Positions 8,391 through 17,075 of a DNA stretch of 64,000 bases are shown here, piece by piece; the first letter of the stretch is position 1, and every line of letters begins with the position of its first letter. A program made the position numbers and the translations under genes. This stretch comes from Sphingobacterium phlebotomi. GTDB lineage: Bacteria; Bacteroidota; Bacteroidia; Sphingobacteriales; Sphingobacteriaceae. The notes under the pieces were generated by a model. The model did no database searches, was not told where the DNA came from, and worked only from the letters and a program-made list of their open reading frames with translations. The stretch covers positions 1-64,000 of the forward strand of contig NZ_VTAV01000022.1 in assembly GCF_008180195.1 (NCBI RefSeq), written 5' to 3'.

Positions 8391-9902
8391 ATGAAAATCA
8401 AAACTTTATCCATAATAGCACTAGGTGCCATGCTGTTTAATAGTTGTGATCTGGTGGTAGATCCATCTGATTCGCTAACTACGGGCAATCTAGTTAATAC
8501 CAGTGACGGGTTACAGAATGCATTAAATGGTGCTTACTCTTTGTTCAAAGACCGTGTAGAGTTTAATGGCGTCGTTAGCTCGAACAACATGTACCTCCGC
8601 CAATACTATCAATTAACGGATTTCGCAGGAGATGATATCGTTAATGGACAGGTAACGACAGATCCTCTTTGGTACAGCTTTACACGAGATCATACGCCTA
8701 CGCAGGCAAACACAAGATTTTTTTGGTATATCTCGTATAAAATTATCAATACAGCCAACACTGTTATTGAGGCTATTGAAAAAGAAGGAGCCAATGATCC
8801 AAATTCTGAACAGCTATTGGGAGAGTGTTACTTTCTCCGTTCTTTTGCGCATTTTAATCTTGTTCGTTTGTTTGCAAAACCTTATACACACGACCCAGAA
8901 GCCGCAGGTGTCATATTACGATTAGCCACAGACGAACCTTCAGCAAAGGCACGTGCCACGGTCCGTGAAGTTTTTGAGTCGATCGTAAATGATGCTGAAC
9001 GTGCGGCCTCGCTTATGAATGCAACAAGAGGCTCACAATATGCTTCTAAGGAAGCTGCTTGGGCACTCCTGTCGAGAGCACATCTGTATATGGAAAACCA
9101 TGACAAAACAATTGAATATGCCGACAAAGTGATTAACTCTGGTCGGTTTTCTCTATCCTCGACCAGCACGTATCAAAATTTATTCCCCAATGCTGTAACA
9201 TCTCCAGAAACAATACTTTGTATTGCTTTTACCAATGTTGACGATTATGGCAGAGGATCTATAGCATCGATGCTTTATACTGACGGGAACTCGGGATGGG
9301 GAGAGGAATTTGCTTCTCAGTCGTTACGCGATCTAATGGAAGAACATCCGGAAGATGTGCGTTGGAAGTACATTGAAGAAGCTAAAGATGGTGGTGGAAA
9401 CACAAGAAGGCTAAACGGGATACCGATTTATTACATCAAAAAATTTTCCTACCAAGATGGAAACCCTAACTTGAGTTCGCCTATCATGTTCCGCCTAGCG
9501 GAGCTGTATCTGAATAGAGCTGAAGCAAAAGCTAAAAGTAACCGGCCGAAAGAAGCACTGGACGACATTGACATCATCCGCACGAACCGAGGTCTTTCTG
9601 GAGAACTATATGAGGGAAAAACTCCAGCAGGATTAAGCGTTCTCCAAGCAGTGTGGAATGAGCGTCGTATAGAGTTAGCATTTGAAGGACATCGTTCGTT
9701 TGACTTATCCCGCAACAAGCAGGATCTGGTACGGGACTATTGGGGTTATCACCTTATAGGTCTTAAGGAGTCCGACATAAATCTCTCTGCTAAACCTACA
9801 GGATATTCTAATATTCGTGTCGATTGGCAGAGTCCTCGCAATATCTACCATATCCCTATTGATGAAATTATTAGCAATGAGTTAGTAACACCCAATCCGT
9901 AA
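8391..9902 (+). CDS. SusD/RagB-family surface nutrient-binding lipoprotein
   Basis: 503 aa, 11 bp after SusC. Signal peptide with lipobox ending MLFNSC (Cys at about residue 19). The SusD N-terminal region has DGLQNALNGAYSLFKD, the TPR part has EQLLGECYFLRSFAHFNLVRLFAKPYT, and the C-terminal part has MFRLAELYLNRAEAKAKSN and NERRIELAFEGHRSFDLSR, all family hallmarks. It forms the lid of the SusC barrel and binds the substrate at the cell surface. Confidence 0.93.
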   Translation: MKIKTLSIIALGAMLFNSCDLVVDPSDSLTTGNLVNTSDGLQNALNGAYSLFKDRVEFNGVVSSNNMYLRQYYQLTDFAGDDIVNGQVTTDPLWYSFTRDHTPTQANTRFFWYISYKIINTANTVIEAIEKEGANDPNSEQLLGECYFLRSFAHFNLVRLFAKPYTHDPEAAGVILRLATDEPSAKARATVREVFESIVNDAERAASLMNATRGSQYASKEAAWALLSRAHLYMENHDKTIEYADKVINSGRFSLSSTSTYQNLFPNAVTSPETILCIAFTNVDDYGRGSIASMLYTDGNSGWGEEFASQSLRDLMEEHPEDVRWKYIEEAKDGGGNTRRLNGIPIYYIKKFSYQDGNPNLSSPIMFRLAELYLNRAEAKAKSNRPKEALDDIDIIRTNRGLSGELYEGKTPAGLSVLQAVWNERRIELAFEGHRSFDLSRNKQDLVRDYWGYHLIGLKESDINLSAKPTGYSNIRVDWQSPRNIYHIPIDEIISNELVTPNP

Positions 9903-9913
9903 TCGAAGAAATA

Positions 9914-10774
9914 ATGAAACAACTTAAATATCTGATTGTAGTATTCGCGCTGGTAGCCATCGCAGGATGCACAAAGTTTCAAGAGAGTGTAATTCCTGAA
10001 ATTGATGTAATTTTCGAACTGGAGGTAAATGGTAATGATGTTCGCTTCAAAAACAATACCGAAGGTGCAAGTAACTTCCGCTGGGATTTTGGGGATGGAA
10101 AAGAATCTACCGATCCAAACCCGGAGCACCAGTACCCCGGCAAGGGAAAGTATGTGGCAACGTTGTACGCAACACTGGCTAACGGTGCAACTTATGAGGG
10201 ATCAACAGTTATTAATATAGCGAAGTCTTCCCCTATTCGTACAGACGATAACAGCTTGACTGATTGGGATGAAATCAAGCAGCATGTACTCACTGGTGAA
10301 TCAACAAGTGGTGTCGTAAATGAAGTTAAATTCGATTACGATGGTAACTACGTGTATGTTTACATGGATCTTAATGTAGCCCGGAATGCCGGCGATATAT
10401 TTGACTTCTATCTAGATACGGACAATAATGCCGGAACTGGTTATCTAAGTGGCGCTTTTCCTGAAGGTGGATACGACGTGCTTTTGGAAGGACCGGTATT
10501 AAACCAAGAACTTGCTGTTTTTTACCACGAAGGTGATCAGGCTGCTTTCTCCTTCAGTGAACAATCTATATCGAGTTACTTCAGAGTTGGTAAAGTCGAG
10601 AACTCGGGTAATAACACGCGCTTCGAGATGCGTATTGAACGCGGGAAGCTGAAATTTTTGACCGGTAGCGCAATGCGTGTTGGCATTACGATTACGAAAG
10701 GCGACTGGTCTAGCCAGCTGGGGCGTGCCCCTGGTGATGGACAAGCGGCTTATCTTATTAATATGGACGAGTAA
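9914..10774 (+). CDS. PKD-domain surface lipoprotein, SusE-position substrate-binding protein
   Basis: 286 aa, 11 bp after SusD. Lipobox AIAGC at about residue 19. A PKD domain occupies residues about 30-105: FRWDFGDGKESTDPNPEHQY is the classic WDFGDG...HxY pattern. The C-terminal half (about 115-286) is beta-rich with DFYLDTDNNAGTGY, reminiscent of carbohydrate-binding modules that bind calcium through an Asp-rich loop; that assignment is inference. By position it takes the role of SusE/SusF-like surface glycan-binding proteins. Confidence 0.8.
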   Translation: MKQLKYLIVVFALVAIAGCTKFQESVIPEIDVIFELEVNGNDVRFKNNTEGASNFRWDFGDGKESTDPNPEHQYPGKGKYVATLYATLANGATYEGSTVINIAKSSPIRTDDNSLTDWDEIKQHVLTGESTSGVVNEVKFDYDGNYVYVYMDLNVARNAGDIFDFYLDTDNNAGTGYLSGAFPEGGYDVLLEGPVLNQELAVFYHEGDQAAFSFSEQSISSYFRVGKVENSGNNTRFEMRIERGKLKFLTGSAMRVGITITKGDWSSQLGRAPGDGQAAYLINMDE

Positions 10775-10788
10775 CTAAAAACAGCAAT

Positions 10789-11898
10789 ATGACAACCAAA
10801 ACGTCTGGCTCCCAGCGTGTACTCTCTTTGGATCTAATGCGAGGGTTAATCATGATCTTACTGGCTGCGGAAGCCTGCGGTCTATATAATGCACTAGCTG
10901 AGGCCTTCCCCACTGGTTTAGGCCATGCTATCGTTGCACAATTCTTTCATCATGAATGGCATGGCCTCCTTGCGTGGGACCTTGTACAGCCCGGATTTAT
11001 GCTAATGGCGGGGTCTTCACTCTACATTTCCACTACTCGCAAATTTGAACGTGGTATCAGTTGGTCAGAAAATCTGAAGAGTGTGGCATCGCGGTCCCTA
11101 AAACTTTTTTTATTTGGTGCGGCTCTACATTGTGTTTATGCAGGACGCCTTGTATGGGAACTATGGAATGTGCTTACACAACTCTCTGTCGCTACATTAA
11201 TTGCCTACCTTATAATACGCTGGACATCCATCCAACAGCTTTTGTTTAGTTTAGGCTTATTACTTCTTACGGAGCTCCTGTACAGAACGATAAACATCGC
11301 TGGATATGACCAACCTTTTTTAATTGGGCATAACTTCGGTACATACTTCGACATGCTCATTATGGGTAAAGATAACAGTGGTGGCTGGGTTGCATTCAAT
11401 TTCGTTCCGACGGCAGCACATACGATATGGGGAGTGTTAGCAGGTAAATTGTTAGTGAACGGAGAACAATCTACAATACAAATCCGAAAAATGCTATTCG
11501 CTGGTATTGCCGGCTTATTGGCCGGTTACCTACTTGATTGGACTGATATAACTCCGATAATCAAAAGAATAAGCACTTCTTCTTTTGTGCTGGTTTCGGG
11601 AGGCTATATTATCTTATTCATGGCCTTGCTACGTTGGATGATAGACATTCGTGGATACGATCGATTTGCGTGGATTTTTGTTGTCATAGGGATGAACCCT
11701 ATTTTCATTTATCTATTTTTCGAAACGATAGGTAAACAATGGTTTAACGCTACAGTAGGTATATTTATAGGTGGGGGCCTTGAAATAGCAGGAACTCAAC
11801 CGACATTGATAGCGATGGCTGTTTCCCTTACCGCGCTAATACTACAGTGGTTTCTTTGCTATTGGTTGTACCAAAAAAAGATATTCTTTAAACTATAG
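10789..11898 (+). CDS. multi-pass membrane acyltransferase, HGSNAT-like (DUF5009/DUF1624 type)
   Basis: 369 aa with about ten hydrophobic spans and the N-terminal signature RVLSLDLMRGLIMILLAAE, shared by bacterial relatives of heparan-alpha-glucosaminide N-acetyltransferase. A conserved His region is seen in FFHHEWHGLLAWDLVQPGFMLMAG. Family members move acetyl groups from cytoplasmic acetyl-CoA to sugars across the inner membrane. It closes the SusC-SusD-PKD operon (14-bp gap) and is followed directly by an A-type hairpin. Its presence suggests an amino-sugar or acetylated glycan as substrate; that is inference. Confidence 0.78.
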   Translation: MTTKTSGSQRVLSLDLMRGLIMILLAAEACGLYNALAEAFPTGLGHAIVAQFFHHEWHGLLAWDLVQPGFMLMAGSSLYISTTRKFERGISWSENLKSVASRSLKLFLFGAALHCVYAGRLVWELWNVLTQLSVATLIAYLIIRWTSIQQLLFSLGLLLLTELLYRTINIAGYDQPFLIGHNFGTYFDMLIMGKDNSGGWVAFNFVPTAAHTIWGVLAGKLLVNGEQSTIQIRKMLFAGIAGLLAGYLLDWTDITPIIKRISTSSFVLVSGGYIILFMALLRWMIDIRGYDRFAWIFVVIGMNPIFIYLFFETIGKQWFNATVGIFIGGGLEIAGTQPTLIAMAVSLTALILQWFLCYWLYQKKIFFKL

Positions 11899-11941
11899 TA
11901 ATTAGTTAAAAATCCTGAGGCTCCCCGCTTCAGGATTTTTT
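11899..11941 (+). terminator. A-type hairpin terminator ending the first SusC/SusD operon
   Basis: Right half of repeat A directly after the acyltransferase stop: TAATTAGTTAAAAATCC, stem CCTGAGG/(C)TTCAGG, CTCCCCG loop, then T7. A G-T pair replaces one stem pair compared with the 1.6-kb copy. The left, promoter-like half of the repeat is missing here. Confidence 0.75.
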
Positions 11942-11979
11942 TGTTCAGTACCGGACACCAGCTGTCCGCCGGTGAACAG
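11941..11979 (+). repeat. B palindrome, cassette copy 2
   Basis: Imperfect inverted repeat TTGTTCA...CCGGACA / TGTCCGCCGG...TGAACA around a CCAGC centre, abutting the T-run of the A hairpin. Similar palindromes lie at 4720-4758, 24973-25011 and 27331-27369. They differ by scattered changes, some of which keep pairing (G-T). Confidence 0.65.
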
Positions 11980-12149
11980 CCTGAAATCTCCCTAAAAAAC
12001 ACAAATACCTTTAAGACAGCGTATTGAACACTTTGGCAGCTGGCTTGCCATTCTTTTGGCATGAACAAACAAAGAGATATATGTATAGCGCATTCACCGA
12101 TTTTTTCACCGCAGTTACCGAGAAATGCCGGAGCTTGGTCTAATCGTTA

Positions 12150-12180
12150 TTCGGTAAATCTGCGATCCACCCTACTTTTG
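12150..12180 (+). promoter_or_regulatory. C-module promoter, cassette copy 2
   Basis: TTCG at 12150-12153, 19-bp spacer, TACTTTTG at 12173-12180. Inverted arms TTACCGA (12115-12121) and TCGGTAA (12151-12157) surround the -33 box. The distance and arms are the same in all five copies. Confidence 0.6.
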
Positions 12181-12245
12181 AGATATCAAATAAGAAATAG
12201 AAAAAAAACGAAAAAGCCAATCCTTTAAAAAACGTGGAATCAAGC

Positions 12246-12566
12246 ATGATTCTGAATACATACCTAGAAGCGGTTACCGTGGGTAGCATCGACCTGAACA
12301 AGTTCCTTTTTGCAGATGATTTCCAGTATAGCAACGTGAACAACAACGACCGTGCGGGCAAAAAGGAATACATTAAGTTCCTGAAAGCCAACAAGGGTAA
12401 CAAATATGACTGCCGGAGCAGCTACGAGATCCTATCGCAGGACGGAAAGGTATGCGTAGCCAAAGCAACAATGGCATTTGATAACTTCACCCGCGTAGAT
12501 TACATCACGCTGAACCAGGGCAAAGACGGCTGGAAAGTAAGCAAAGTGGAAACAACTTATCCGTAA
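12246..12566 (+). pseudogene. NTF2-like (lumazine-binding type) protein, copy without signal peptide
   Basis: The mature domain is complete (about 106 aa: TYLEAVTVGSIDLNKFLFAD, YSNVNNNDRAGKKEYIKFLK, ITLNQGKDGWKVSKVETTYP) but the signal peptide and start are deleted: an in-frame TAG lies just before EKANPLK. Only GTG 12234 or ATG 12246 could start it, with no clear ribosome site. Its last 21 residues equal those of the intact copies although many third positions differ, which shows past selection on the protein. Probably a recent loss of secretion or a pseudogene. Confidence 0.7.
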
Positions 12567-12584
12567 AAGACTTTAGATTTTTGT

Positions 12585-12668
12585 TTCAATAGGGGGACAT
12601 GTCGTGAGATATCTCCTGATGTTTAGTTTAGTTAGCAAAGCCTGCATCCGCAGGCTTTGGTTTTTTTT
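12585..12668 (+). terminator. E-type terminator after NTF2-like copy
   Basis: Conserved stretch GGGACATGTCGTGAGATATC, TTTAGTTTAGTTAGC, then hairpin AAAGCCTG/CAGGCTTT (12637-12658) and T-run. Also found at 2896-2983, 25723-25811, 28066-28151, in shortened form at 18022-18060 and 50945-50973, and decayed at 23019-23062. The conserved part upstream of the hairpin is longer than a terminator needs. Confidence 0.75.
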
Positions 12669-12798
12669 ACCGCAGCAGTTAATTCAACAGTCCCAAGCAG
12701 ATTTTATGGTTTATAAAAGGAAAATAGTATTATTGTAATATAGAACGCTCTCCTCAACGTGTTGTGCCACGTATAGTCGATGGATTATATAAACTCAA

Positions 12799-13329
12799 AT
12801 GAAAATAACGATAAGACAAGAAAAACCAAAAGATTTCAAGATCGTATTCAAAGTGATAGAAGAAGCTTTCGAACCCATCCAATATAGTGACCATAATGAA
12901 CAGTTTTTAGTCGACCGTTTGCGAAAATCAAAAGCCTTTATTCCTGAACTGTCTATAGTTGCGGAAGTTGATCACAGAATTGTCGGACATATTTTATTGA
13001 CGAAACTGAAGATAAAAAATGATCAACATGAATTTGATTCGTTAGCGCTTGCACCGGTTTCTGTGGTTCCAGCATACCAAGGCAAGGGAATTGGTGGCTT
13101 GCTGATTAAAGAGGCGCACACAAAAGCGCGAACACTAGGACACCATTCCATAGTTTTACTCGGACACGAAAAATACTATCCGAAATTTGGTTACAAACAA
13201 GCTGATTATTTTGGAATTGAATTACCATTTGATGTACCAAAAGAGAATTGTATGGCAATCGAATTGACCAAAAATGGACTTGCTGGAGTTAGTGGAATAG
13301 TTGAATATCCGAAGGAATTCCATGAATAG
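12799..13329 (+). CDS. GNAT-family N-acetyltransferase, YhbS-like
   Basis: 176 aa. The GNAT fold is visible: beta-strand SIVAEVDHRIVGHILLTKL, then LALAPVSVVPAYQGKGIGGLLIKEA with the acetyl-CoA pyrophosphate loop Q-G-K-G-I-G-G. The C-terminal half (VLLGHEKYYPKFGY) is typical of the YhbS group of predicted acetyltransferases. The acceptor substrate is unknown. Its 3' end is followed by a scar made of an A-hairpin half and an Rpn tail. Confidence 0.88.
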   Translation: MKITIRQEKPKDFKIVFKVIEEAFEPIQYSDHNEQFLVDRLRKSKAFIPELSIVAEVDHRIVGHILLTKLKIKNDQHEFDSLALAPVSVVPAYQGKGIGGLLIKEAHTKARTLGHHSIVLLGHEKYYPKFGYKQADYFGIELPFDVPKENCMAIELTKNGLAGVSGIVEYPKEFHE

Positions 13330-13402
13330 AAGTTCCCCGCTTTAGGATTTTTATTATCATTCCAGTACTTCTATTTCTTCAACGGATAGGCCAACGAATA
13401 AT
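13329..13402 (-). pseudogene. Rpn nuclease tail remnant next to half an A hairpin
   Basis: The minus strand codes GLSVEEIEVLE and a stop at about 13353, clearly the same C-terminus as GLSAEEIEELK of the full Rpn gene at 1.6 kb. Next to it, GAAGTTCCCCGCTTTAGGA (13329-13348) is a mutated half of the A hairpin. The order (A hairpin, then Rpn tail on the minus strand) equals that at 1.6 and 21.07 kb, so this is a third copy of the same unit, almost completely lost. Confidence 0.65.
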
Positions 13403-13460
13403 CTTTCTTTGCTTATAGCTTTCTTTTTGAAATTATAGAGGTGAAGGAAAATTATCCATT

Positions 13461-14615
13461 TTATTTGATGGCGTGTAAAAAATACTCTCTCAAAAGGAAT
13501 CTATAAGGTTCTATACCGTGATGAAAATATTTTGGCCCGTCCTTATAATAGTTCCAATATTTTTCATTGACGGCCAATATTATGGGCACTCCTGGACGCA
13601 CAAAGTACGTGCTACCAACAGCCTCTGGTAATTGCAATTCAGGAAGAATATTATGAATAAATTTCCCCAAATAGTTGCCAAGATATTTTTGATAAGCGTC
13701 TGACGATTTTTTAGCGCGCTTTTTCATCCTATTGAAAGCGCTCTTGAGCATTATTCTTTTAAGAAAAGGCAACTCATCAAACCGCTTCATCAAGTTAAGA
13801 ATAGGATTGGGCTCATTCATGTCAATATCGACCTGCTGTGTGGTAAAGGGCATTTCGGGAACAGGGTCTGCCGTATTTACGATACTAAAGCTCCACTGGG
13901 ATAAATTGGCATTATCATAATCGTAAGCAAAATACATATTGCCCATCTTAGGGGCAGCACTTGCGTATGTTTTTACAAAAATGTCTGGATAAACTGACTG
14001 TTTCTTCATTTGCATAAGCCAGGCACTGAAATAGTAACACAATGCCCCTCCTTGCGAATGCCCTCCTATGATAAACTTTCGATATCCACTATTATATAGC
14101 TGTCTGATCTTTGGGGTAAGGTACTCACCCAGATAAGCAAATCCAATCAAGAACCCAGCATGGACAGCTGAACGATCATCAGATGCCAAAACATATTCAA
14201 AGGAACGATCCTTAGCTGTCTTAACAACGCCTTTAGCTGGAACCATCGCACAATAAAAGTCTTGCAAGATAGACCCTCTATCGGACGTCGTGCCCCGAAG
14301 TGTAATTACAACAGTAGAATCCTTCCTAATCCAAATATCGGCACGGTTGTCTAAACCAAGACTGGGTGTGCGATGATATATAGCATATCCTTCAACCATG
14401 TCCTCAAATTTGCTATCCAACGCGGTATCGAGAAAAGCAAGATTAAGTTGCAAGATTGCATCGCATTCCTGTGCATTGAAACCCGGTCCATACTCGAAAG
14501 ATCCGGCATAGGAAACGCCAGTAAAGTGGAAAGACAGCAAAAATAAAAAGCTGAACAACGCATTGCGGATATAACATTTACATCCCCCAATAAGTATTAA
14601 AATCCTAAAAATCAT
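13461..14615 (-). CDS. secreted lipase, class 3 family (alpha/beta hydrolase)
   Basis: 384 aa from ATG 14615. A start at 14705 is possible but would overlap the upstream gene by 55 bp, and ATG 14615 gives a signal peptide (NALFSFLFLLSFHFTGVSYA). The alpha/beta hydrolase core has the oxyanion strand VVITLRGTTS, the nucleophile elbow GGHSQGGAL (Ser), and a likely acid in VNTADPVPEMP, with a late His. Class 3 lipases hydrolyse acylglycerols; family length is usual. Convergent with the GNAT gene. Confidence 0.85.
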   Translation of the reverse strand: MIFRILILIGGCKCYIRNALFSFLFLLSFHFTGVSYAGSFEYGPGFNAQECDAILQLNLAFLDTALDSKFEDMVEGYAIYHRTPSLGLDNRADIWIRKDSTVVITLRGTTSDRGSILQDFYCAMVPAKGVVKTAKDRSFEYVLASDDRSAVHAGFLIGFAYLGEYLTPKIRQLYNSGYRKFIIGGHSQGGALCYYFSAWLMQMKKQSVYPDIFVKTYASAAPKMGNMYFAYDYDNANLSQWSFSIVNTADPVPEMPFTTQQVDIDMNEPNPILNLMKRFDELPFLKRIMLKSAFNRMKKRAKKSSDAYQKYLGNYLGKFIHNILPELQLPEAVGSTYFVRPGVPIILAVNEKYWNYYKDGPKYFHHGIEPYRFLLREYFLHAIK

Positions 14616-14650
14616 GGCTATCGTACTTATGTAATTAAAGTCAATATTAT

Positions 14651-15085
14651 CTAGCGAACACGGTTGATAGAACGATCTATTCCTATTTTCTTGCCTGCGA
14701 CCCATTTTTGATACTTGATTACTTCAGACTTCAGCCTGCTGAGCGCGTAGCCGATAATGGCAACATCATCCACCCATCCTAAAACCGGTACGACATCAGG
14801 AATAGCATCAAGCGGAGAGATAACATACACAACAGTCGCTACGATAATCCCAAGATTTAGCTTGCCTATTTTGTAACGGCCTTTAATCGAATCGTTAGCC
14901 ATCGCTAAAATAAGTTTAAATTCTGCTTTTCTTTCGGAAAGATGTTCCGCTAAATTATCGGCATCGGCTATATCTTTATTAGTAAGACTATATGTTTTGA
15001 AAATCTTGAAAAGCGCCAACGCTTTTCCCAAATATTTCAGTTTTTGTAGTACCATCGATCGAATAAATTTATTAACACGAATCAC
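14651..15085 (-). CDS. YkvA-family (DUF1232) small membrane protein
   Basis: 144 aa. The DUF1232 signature YVISPLDAIPDVVPVLGWVD at residues about 91-110 follows a hydrophobic segment, then DDVAIIGYALSRLKSEV. Function of the family is unknown; members are predicted inner-membrane proteins. It lies 35 bp upstream of the lipase gene on the same strand, so the two may be co-transcribed. Confidence 0.85.
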   Translation of the reverse strand: MIRVNKFIRSMVLQKLKYLGKALALFKIFKTYSLTNKDIADADNLAEHLSERKAEFKLILAMANDSIKGRYKIGKLNLGIIVATVVYVISPLDAIPDVVPVLGWVDDVAIIGYALSRLKSEVIKYQKWVAGKKIGIDRSINRVR

Positions 15086-15152
15086 TTAAGACCAAATTTC
15101 GATCCATTTTTTAATCCCTGCCATCTTTACAAGCTTATAAGCTATCTAAAGG

Positions 15153-15449
15153 TCAAAGGTATCGAACTTCGTTATCCGTGAATTGCAAAGCTGCCCAGAT
15201 ATGGTTATCTTTGGTGAGATCGACGCAAGTTAGTGAAAACTTTCCGGGAAGCGGATATGAGCCATTCGACATCACATCGAAATCTGGCTGTTCATTATAG
15301 TAAAGGGCTTTAGTCGCTAGGTAACGTTCTTTGAATCGTTGCCTCTGTTCGAAGCTTTTGTACTCCACTGCCAGTCCAAGCTTACTGGCATGGCCAAGTG
15401 CCAAACACCATAGACGGTTCAACTCTGTATTGAAAACAGCGCTAGACAT
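15153..15449 (-). CDS. hypothetical 98-residue protein
   Basis: No family recognised. Soluble, no signal peptide; N-terminal helix with LNRLWCLALGHASKLGLAV, then a beta-rich half with FSLTCVDLTKDNHIWAALQF. Stands alone on the minus strand, divergent from the MocR-type regulator. Confidence 0.6.
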   Translation of the reverse strand: MSSAVFNTELNRLWCLALGHASKLGLAVEYKSFEQRQRFKERYLATKALYYNEQPDFDVMSNGSYPLPGKFSLTCVDLTKDNHIWAALQFTDNEVRYL

Positions 15450-15552
15450 TTCTTTCTTAATCTCGTGAAGTTCATCTTTCTGCTTATGAAATAAGCAAAA
15501 TTTCTCGTAAATTATACCGCATTAGTTTACACGTCGAGTGCTAGGTTTTTAT

Positions 15553-17028
15553 ATGGCAGTTCAAACATTACCTTTTGGTACCCTCATTGCTGTCGACAGA
15601 CAGTCGGCAATTCCCATTTTCAGACAGATCGCCAATAGTTTGATAAAACTGATAAGAAAAGGAAAAATAAAACCTGGCTATCAATTGCCAGCAACTAGGG
15701 ATATGGCGTCAATGCTAAAGTTGAATCGCACAACGATTGTCGCTGCTTATGAAGAGATGCAGGCACAAGGCTGGCTTGAAGTAATAAAACGAAAAGGTAA
15801 CTTCGTTGCGCAACATTTACCGGTAACGAGCCCCAAATCATTTGAAGCGAGTACACAAGAAAGATTACTATCGCTGGATCAGAAAATATTTTATCGGCAG
15901 ATTGCCGTACCGCAACCATTAACGAGGCAGTTAAAACCTTACCAAATGATGATCAATGATGGTTACCCTGATGCCCGAATTGCTCCTTTAGATTTGATAG
16001 TTGATCGTTACAAATTTTTATCAGGAAGAACGAACGTCCACAATAGACTTTTAGCTGATGGCTCGAAGGGAAGTAATTTACTGCGAACTGAACTTGCTCA
16101 CTTTTTGTCCAAGACAAGAGCGCTTGACATTACACCTGAGCAGGTCTTGATTACCCACGGTGCACAATCGGCAATATCTATAGCAGCCAGCATGATACTC
16201 CAGCCTGGAAGCACCGTAGTGGTGGGCGATCTTAACTATCCGTTGGCTGATAGGCTTTTTGAACAGCAAGGTGCGAAGCTTATAAAGGTGAAGGTTGATC
16301 ATAACGGCATCGATATCGACGAAATTGAGAACATTTGCAAACAATCCGTGCCAAGCCTCCTCTATATCGTTCCACACCACCATCATCCGACAACTGTTAC
16401 GCTCAGCGCTGAAAGGCGAAACAAACTTCTGGATATTATCCGCCGTTATCGCCTTCCCGTAATCGAAGATGACTACGATTATGACTTTCACTATGAGAAT
16501 GCTCCAATATTACCTTTGGCCAGTGCGGAACACGACAATTTTGTTCTTTACATTGGCTCAATTTCTAAAACTTTATCTCCAACTGTCCGACTGGGATACC
16601 TGATTGGTGCTGAAGATTTTATATGGCAAGCATCAAAGTTAAAGCAAGTTCTGGATATTCGGGGTGATGTATTATTCGAAGAATCTGTTGGTCATCTTTT
16701 TAATAGCGGCGAAATGCAAAGACATTTGAGAAGATCTGTTAAGCTATACAAAAGCAGACGAGATGAGTTCTGCGAAATATTAAATTCTTCGTTAGGAGAT
16801 CATGCCAAATTCAATGTTCCTAATGGTGGTATGGCCGTCTGGACCTTATTTGACCCTGGATATTCTATACCCCAACTATCAGAAAGGCTTGCTGCTCAGG
16901 GCATATACTTAAATGATGGTAGTATCTACAAATATAAGGATGACACCAATGGAATGAGGCTTGGTTTTGCCTCACTGAATACAAATGAAATGCAATCTTT
17001 TGCACATACACTGAAAAAATCCCGATAG
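15553..17028 (+). CDS. MocR/PdxR-type transcriptional regulator (GntR winged helix + aminotransferase fold)
   Basis: 491 aa from ATG 15553; a GTG at 15538 would add five residues. GntR-type winged helix at about residues 15-85 (IPIFRQIANSLIKLI, GYQLPATRDMASMLKLNRTT, AYEEMQAQGWLEV). Class I aminotransferase-like domain follows, with the PLP lysine in GSISKTLSPTVRLGYLIG and the Asp-rich EDDYDYDFHYE loop. MocR proteins bind PLP and control vitamin B6, GABA or amino-acid genes. The convergent NAD(P)-binding gene is next to it, but regulation of that gene is only a guess. Confidence 0.9.
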   Translation: MAVQTLPFGTLIAVDRQSAIPIFRQIANSLIKLIRKGKIKPGYQLPATRDMASMLKLNRTTIVAAYEEMQAQGWLEVIKRKGNFVAQHLPVTSPKSFEASTQERLLSLDQKIFYRQIAVPQPLTRQLKPYQMMINDGYPDARIAPLDLIVDRYKFLSGRTNVHNRLLADGSKGSNLLRTELAHFLSKTRALDITPEQVLITHGAQSAISIAASMILQPGSTVVVGDLNYPLADRLFEQQGAKLIKVKVDHNGIDIDEIENICKQSVPSLLYIVPHHHHPTTVTLSAERRNKLLDIIRRYRLPVIEDDYDYDFHYENAPILPLASAEHDNFVLYIGSISKTLSPTVRLGYLIGAEDFIWQASKLKQVLDIRGDVLFEESVGHLFNSGEMQRHLRRSVKLYKSRRDEFCEILNSSLGDHAKFNVPNGGMAVWTLFDPGYSIPQLSERLAAQGIYLNDGSIYKYKDDTNGMRLGFASLNTNEMQSFAHTLKKSR

Positions 17029-17075
17029 ACGACCTTCCCAATATTCTGATACAACTTTTACTGAAGATTTAGGTA

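Noticed and set aside
14616..14705. Longer lipase with start at 14705
   Set aside because: It would overlap the DUF1232 gene and give a non-secretory N-terminus.
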